Shown one piece after another: positions 60,042 to 64,000 of a DNA stretch of 64,000 nt; positions within the stretch are counted from its first letter, which is position 1; each line of letters starts with the position of its first letter. Origin of the DNA: UBA830 sp038146925 (GTDB lineage: Bacteria; Pseudomonadota; Alphaproteobacteria; MPNO01; UBA830). The notes under the pieces were generated by a model. That model was not told the origin of the DNA. It saw nothing but the letters and a program-made list of their open reading frames with translations, and searched no databases. The stretch lies in assembly GCA_038146925.1 (NCBI GenBank), contig JAYQSP010000011.1, forward strand, positions 1,054,001 through 1,118,000, written 5' to 3'. A program made the translations under genes and the position numbers.

Positions 60042-61256
60042 TTGACCGGCAAGCCCCCCGACACGTCTTCGGACGCCCCGCCGTCTCAGCTTCCGCTGAT
60101 CGTCTGCCTCGGGCTGGTCGCGGCGCTGGCGCCGCTTTCGATCGATATGTATCTGCCGTCGTTCCCGACGATCCGGGAGGATTTCGGCACCACGGCGGCG
60201 CAGGTCCAGCTGACGCTCAGCGGCTATATGCTTGGCTTTACCCTGGGACAGCTGGGTTACGGGCCGTTGTCCGACAGGTTCGGCCGGCGCCCCGTGCTGC
60301 TGTCGGGCATCGCACTGTTCATCGCGATGACTGTCCTGTGCGCGACAGCGACCAGCGCCGAGAGCCTGTCGGTCTTCCGCTTCTTCCAGGCTGTGGGCGG
60401 GGCTGCCGGGACGGTGCTGTCACGGGCCATCATCCGCGACCGGTTTTCCGGCACCTATATGGCGCGCGCGATGTCGCTGATGCTCATGTTCATCCTGCTG
60501 GCGCCGATGATCGCGCCGGTCGTCGGGGGATACCTGCTTGTCTGGATCGGCTGGCGGGCGATCTTCTGGACGCTCGTGATTTGCGGGGCGCTGGCGATCC
60601 TGATCGTCCTGATCGGTATTCCGGAGAGCCTGCCGCCGGAACGGCGCTCGCAGCCCGGGGTCGCGCCGCTGCTGCGCGGGTACGCGAAGGTGCTTTCCCA
60701 CCGCCAGGCGGTCGGCTATGTCCTGTCCGGCGGAATTACGTTCGGCGCGCTGTTCGCCTTCCTGTCGGGCGCGCCGTTCGTCTTCATAGAATTCTACGGC
60801 GTCGCCCCCGAACACATGGGCTATATCTTCACGCTCAACGTGCTCGGTGTGCTGGCGGGCGGCTGGCTGAACAGCAAACTGGTGATTACCCAGGGCGTAC
60901 GCGAGATGATGACGCTCGGCATCTGGTTGCTGTTCGCAGGTGCCGCGATTCTGTTCGTCCTGATTTATACGAATGTGTGGGGCGTATGGGGTGTGATCGC
61001 CGGAATCGTGATTTTTACGCTGCCGCTGAACGTGATCAACGCCAACGCTGCCGCCGGCGCGCTGGAATATTTCCCTGAGAACGCCGGGACGGCATCGGCC
61101 GTCGTGGGGTCGGTGCGTTACGGGTGCGGCGCGGTGTCCGGCGTCTGCGTCGGCCTTTTGCATGACGGTACGGCTCTGCCGATGGGCATGGTAATCCTCG
61201 GCTGTTCCGTGCTCAGCATTCTGTTTCTGACCGCGATGGTACGGCGGGAAAACTGA
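60042..61256 (+). CDS. Bcr/CflA family MFS transporter
   Basis: 404 residues from TTG. LGLVAALAPLSIDMYLPSFP is the signature of the Bcr/CflA drug efflux subgroup, with LSGYMLGFTLGQLGYGPLSD and RFGRRPVLLSG in the loop. Twelve hydrophobic segments. Last gene of the ubiD-CMD-marR-AKR operon; it may export a toxic product or import the substrate. Confidence 0.87.
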   Translation: MTGKPPDTSSDAPPSQLPLIVCLGLVAALAPLSIDMYLPSFPTIREDFGTTAAQVQLTLSGYMLGFTLGQLGYGPLSDRFGRRPVLLSGIALFIAMTVLCATATSAESLSVFRFFQAVGGAAGTVLSRAIIRDRFSGTYMARAMSLMLMFILLAPMIAPVVGGYLLVWIGWRAIFWTLVICGALAILIVLIGIPESLPPERRSQPGVAPLLRGYAKVLSHRQAVGYVLSGGITFGALFAFLSGAPFVFIEFYGVAPEHMGYIFTLNVLGVLAGGWLNSKLVITQGVREMMTLGIWLLFAGAAILFVLIYTNVWGVWGVIAGIVIFTLPLNVINANAAAGALEYFPENAGTASAVVGSVRYGCGAVSGVCVGLLHDGTALPMGMVILGCSVLSILFLTAMVRREN

Positions 61257-61260
61257 ACCG

Positions 61261-62094
61261 CTAGGCGACCTTTGGCCACACCTGCGGGCATTCGTCGGCG
61301 ATCATGCTCAATGGTTCGCCGTCGTTCAGCGTCCGGTTGAAAATCAGCGGAGCCTCCGACCGGTTCTTCCAGAGAATGTCGTCGCCCGCCAACCGTAACG
61401 ACATCGCGCGGCGCGATATTTCGGTGTTGCTGTTGCCCGAGGACGAATGCAGCGTCAGCCCGTGAAACACGAGAACGTCGCCGGGGTCGGTTTCCAGCAG
61501 GATGGTCGGATATTCGTCCGGGTTGTTGTCTATGTCCGGAACGCTGGCGATCAAGTCGTCGCGATCGAAAATCTCGACCGGTTTGTTCTCGCCGATTTTG
61601 ACGGGATGATAGAGCTTGCCCCATTTATGGGACCCTTTGGCGAATTTAAGGGCGCCGGTGTCTTCGCGGGTTGGGTCCAGTGCAAACCAGGCGCTGATCA
61701 AGTCGTAACCTTCGATCGAAAAGTAGGGCATGTCGTGATGCCAGTAGGTCGGGGCAGGCGCGCCGGGTTCCTTGATCAGGAGATGTTCGTCATACAGGTC
61801 GATCCGGCTGGCGCCAAGGATTTCAGCGGCGACTTGCGCCATCGGACCTTCGAACAAAAATCTGTTGAACGGATCGAACCGGTTGAACAGACGATGATCT
61901 GTGTAATAACGCGGCGCGCCTTCAGGGCCGTAACTCTTCGAAAATTCACCCGGGGAGGCGACGGCCTGATCGAAGCCTTCCGCCAACACGTCGAGCCAGT
62001 CCTGCGACAGGATACCCCGCAATCTGATGGCGCCATCTTCGTGAAAGGCTTTCACATCTTCGTCGCTGACCAGCCGTTCCTGCGTTTCCGCCAT
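61261..62094 (-). CDS. Phytanoyl-CoA dioxygenase (PhyH) family protein
   Basis: 277 residues from ATG 62094. The Fe(II) facial triad is seen in YWHHDMPYFS (His, Asp) and VLVFHGLTLHSSSGNSN (distal His), and 2-oxoglutarate is held by the Arg in ISRRAMSLRLAG. The enzyme hydroxylates an organic acid or CoA ester. Convergent with the Bcr-type transporter gene, 4 bases apart, and divergent from the MFS gene at 62202. Confidence 0.85.
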   Translation of the reverse strand: MAETQERLVSDEDVKAFHEDGAIRLRGILSQDWLDVLAEGFDQAVASPGEFSKSYGPEGAPRYYTDHRLFNRFDPFNRFLFEGPMAQVAAEILGASRIDLYDEHLLIKEPGAPAPTYWHHDMPYFSIEGYDLISAWFALDPTREDTGALKFAKGSHKWGKLYHPVKIGENKPVEIFDRDDLIASVPDIDNNPDEYPTILLETDPGDVLVFHGLTLHSSSGNSNTEISRRAMSLRLAGDDILWKNRSEAPLIFNRTLNDGEPLSMIADECPQVWPKVA

Positions 62095-62201
62095 CGTTTC
62101 CTCCGCTCGTAGGGGAATGATTTTGCCCAAATATCCACCGCACTTCAACGGGTTGCGGCGGCGCCCTTTTGTACATGGGATAGACCGTGTAAGCAGGCGG
62201 G

Positions 62202-63416
62202 ATGAGACCCGCCGCGCTGACCACCCTCTGCTGCACCTTCCTCGTTCTTAATCTGCTGGCATTCATGACCGTCGCGGCCGTGTTACCGACGCTGATCGCC
62301 GAATGGGAGATGAGCAATACCCAGGCCGGTTGGCTCGGTGGCATCTATTTCGCCGGATACATGGTCGCGGTGCCGTTCCTGCTGCCGCTGACCGACCGGA
62401 TTCCGCCAAAAGCGATCAGTCTCGGCGGCGGAATTGTCGGTGCCGCTTCGGCGTTGTCGTTCGGGCTGCTGGCCGACGGGTTCTGGTCTGGGCTGATTCT
62501 GCGGTTTTTCGGGGGCGTCGCCATGGCCGGGGCGTATATGCCGACGCTGAAGATCATCGCCGACAGTCTGGACGAGCCGTGGAGGAGCCGCGCGTCCAGC
62601 TACTACACCTCCGTATTCGCGATTGGAACAGCGATTTCTATTCTCGCCGGCGGGGCCATCGCCGATGCATTCGGCTGGCGCTGGTCCTTTGCCGCGGCCG
62701 GTCTGGGAAATCTTGCGGCACTCGGCATCGGCGCCGTGTGGTTGCCGGCCGGTTCCTCGAATCCGAACGCGAAGCGGCGTCTGATCGTGGACTTCCGGCC
62801 CGTTTTTCGGAACCGGGCAGCGATGGGGTACGTCTTCGCCTATGCCGGGCATCTGTGGGAAGGCTTCACCAACCGAATCTGGATCGTTGCTTTTCTTGCC
62901 TGGGTCGTGATGCGCGCGCCCGGCGAAGACATGTTCGCGACGCCAGTCGTGGTGGCGACGCTTGTGGCGATCTGCGGCGTACCGGTTTCGATGATGGCAG
63001 GCGAATGGGCCGCTCGCGGAAACCGGAACCGGGTACTGTACAGAATTTATGCGGTGACGTTGATTGCGGGGTTGTTGCTGGTGCTGACGGCGGTCTCCGA
63101 CCTGCCGCCCAGCCTGGTTGCGGTCATCGCCATTCTTTACGGCATGGCGCTGTATGCCGATACGGGGACTGTCACGGCAGGGACGGTGTCCGTCGCCGAA
63201 CCCGAGCTCCGAGGAGCCACGATGGCAGTGCACGCCATGTTGGGCTTCGTGGGCGCCACGCTTGGCCCCGCGGTCGCCGGCGCGGTGCTGGATATGACGG
63301 GGGGCCGGGAGCAGCCGGGGGCCTGGGCAGCCGCCTGGCTTGTGGGGGTCGCGGGCGGCATGATTGCCGCGCTCAGCCTCCGCTTCGTTGGAAAGACCCC
63401 ATCCGGATCCGCCTAA
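62202..63416 (+). CDS. MFS transporter (CynX/NimT-like)
   Basis: 404 residues with twelve hydrophobic segments. MSNTQAGWLGGIYFAGYMVA and PLTDRIPPKAISLGG resemble the transporter at 49147. It lies divergent from the PhyH gene, about 107 bases apart, and may carry that enzyme's substrate. The stop overlaps the stop region of the VOC gene on the other strand by 4 bases. Confidence 0.85.
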   Translation: MRPAALTTLCCTFLVLNLLAFMTVAAVLPTLIAEWEMSNTQAGWLGGIYFAGYMVAVPFLLPLTDRIPPKAISLGGGIVGAASALSFGLLADGFWSGLILRFFGGVAMAGAYMPTLKIIADSLDEPWRSRASSYYTSVFAIGTAISILAGGAIADAFGWRWSFAAAGLGNLAALGIGAVWLPAGSSNPNAKRRLIVDFRPVFRNRAAMGYVFAYAGHLWEGFTNRIWIVAFLAWVVMRAPGEDMFATPVVVATLVAICGVPVSMMAGEWAARGNRNRVLYRIYAVTLIAGLLLVLTAVSDLPPSLVAVIAILYGMALYADTGTVTAGTVSVAEPELRGATMAVHAMLGFVGATLGPAVAGAVLDMTGGREQPGAWAAAWLVGVAGGMIAALSLRFVGKTPSGSA

Positions 63417-63814
63417 ACCGTGCGGTTACCGGCGTGTGAAGAATTGATCTTCAGTTTGTGGCCGGACGGGACGCGAACGAAGAACGATGAATGGACAGTC
63501 CCGGATTGGATGTCCGATACCTCGAACCCCTTTCTGCCGTATTTCGCGTGCGTCTGATCCAGATCGTCGACCATGATGTCGAACGGGGCCTCGGTTCCTT
63601 TCCGCACCGGTTTGTCGCGTTTGGTGACGACCAGGTGAGTCCCGCCGCGCAGTTCCAGGACGCCGAATTTCTCGTCGCGGAATATACGCCTTAGTCCCAG
63701 CTTTATGAAGAAATCGACGGTTTTCGGGACATCATGGGTTTCGAGCCGGACATGCCCGATGGCCACGGGCGGTCTGGCGTCCTTCTTCGGTTTCTGTTTC
63801 GCAGCTATGGTCAT
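63413..63814 (-). CDS. VOC/glyoxalase superfamily protein
   Basis: 133 residues. IGHVRLETHDVPKTVDFFIK and LRRIFRDEKFGVLELRGGTH are the first beta-alpha-beta-beta-beta module; APFDIMVDDLDQTHAKYGRK and SGHKLKINSSH the second. Metal ligands are His and Glu in this fold. It could be a lyase, isomerase or extradiol-type enzyme of the catabolic set. Confidence 0.8.
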   Translation of the reverse strand: MTIAAKQKPKKDARPPVAIGHVRLETHDVPKTVDFFIKLGLRRIFRDEKFGVLELRGGTHLVVTKRDKPVRKGTEAPFDIMVDDLDQTHAKYGRKGFEVSDIQSGTVHSSFFVRVPSGHKLKINSSHAGNRTV

Positions 63815-63861
63815 TGTCGAAGCTTTCGTGTTTGCGACTTATAACTTGGGGTGATTTGATC

Positions 63862-63999
63862 TCAACGCAAGATGGCCCTCGTGAAAATCAAAGGCCCCGC
63901 ATTGTGGCGGTAGGTCGGCCCGTCGGCCAGCGGGATTGCGACCGACATGAATTTCCCGCCTTCAAGATTGTCAAAACGGAAAAGCAGTCCTGCCCTCAA
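63862..63999 (-). CDS. Partial gene, window edge
   Basis: The last 45 residues of a minus-strand gene that begins outside the window: LLFRFDNLEGGKFMSVAIPL, then ADGPTYRHNAGPLIFTRAIL and a final R before the stop. No family recognised from this fragment. Confidence 0.5.
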   Translation of the reverse strand: MRAGLLFRFDNLEGGKFMSVAIPLADGPTYRHNAGPLIFTRAILR

Positions 64000-64000
64000 C

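Noticed and set aside
59861..61078. 405-residue plus-strand frame across the AKR and Bcr-type genes
   Set aside because: Out-of-frame shadow, Arg/Ala-rich; the Bcr/CflA signature lies in the other frame.
1..64000. CRISPR arrays, tRNA or rRNA genes, insertion sequences
   Set aside because: No regularly spaced repeats, no tRNA-like T-loop/acceptor pairs, and no transposase motifs were seen on reading.

Overview
The window joins two kinds of DNA. Bases 1 to about 5335 are AT-richer and packed with small, mostly unrecognised genes, all on the minus strand, separated by hairpin terminators and repeated leader sequences. This looks like phage or another mobile element. From about 5340 to the end the DNA is GC-rich, with gene content and order typical of an alphaproteobacterium, probably Rhodospirillales-like. 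Support comes from the dnaB-alr-mlaE-mlaF-radA-cvpA-purF run, a yfgM-bamB-der run, DUF2794 and a GcrA-type domain. I saw no rRNA, tRNA, CRISPR array or transposase.

Mobile-like part (1-5335): a small membrane protein, a frameshifted serine recombinase, a secreted protein, an N-terminally truncated alpha/beta hydrolase, a ribbon-helix-helix-like protein and several unknown genes. Two copies of a terminator-plus-leader unit bracket a low-GC two-gene block. Two leaders carry the same hairpin with compensatory base changes. The junction near 5335 may be an island edge or an assembly chimera.

Housekeeping part (5.3-33.7 kb): sugar transfer genes; a lone GcrA C-terminal domain; isoprenoid isomerase and Nudix; YfgM/BamB/Der; the purF-to-dnaB operon, in which alr seems to start at CTG; FkbM methyltransferase and cyclopropane synthase; a manC gene broken by a stop and a frameshift; TauE; an Lpp-like lipoprotein convergent with an L,D-transpeptidase; thioesterase and UbiX.

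Catabolic part (33.7-64 kb): FAH-type hydratase, transglutaminase-like protein, two HsaA-like flavoproteins, amidase/cupin/DUF2848, five MFS transporters, two UbiD decarboxylases in separate operons, a Rieske oxygenase, NIPSNAP and EthD proteins, an Old Yellow Enzyme, a carboxymuconolactone decarboxylase-like protein, a MarR regulator, an aldo-keto reductase and a PhyH oxygenase. UbiX at 33 kb could supply prenylated FMN to both UbiD enzymes. A 19-bp palindrome sits on matching promoters of the EthD gene and of the ubiD-CMD-marR operon, suggesting one MarR-controlled regulon for an unidentified, probably aromatic, substrate.
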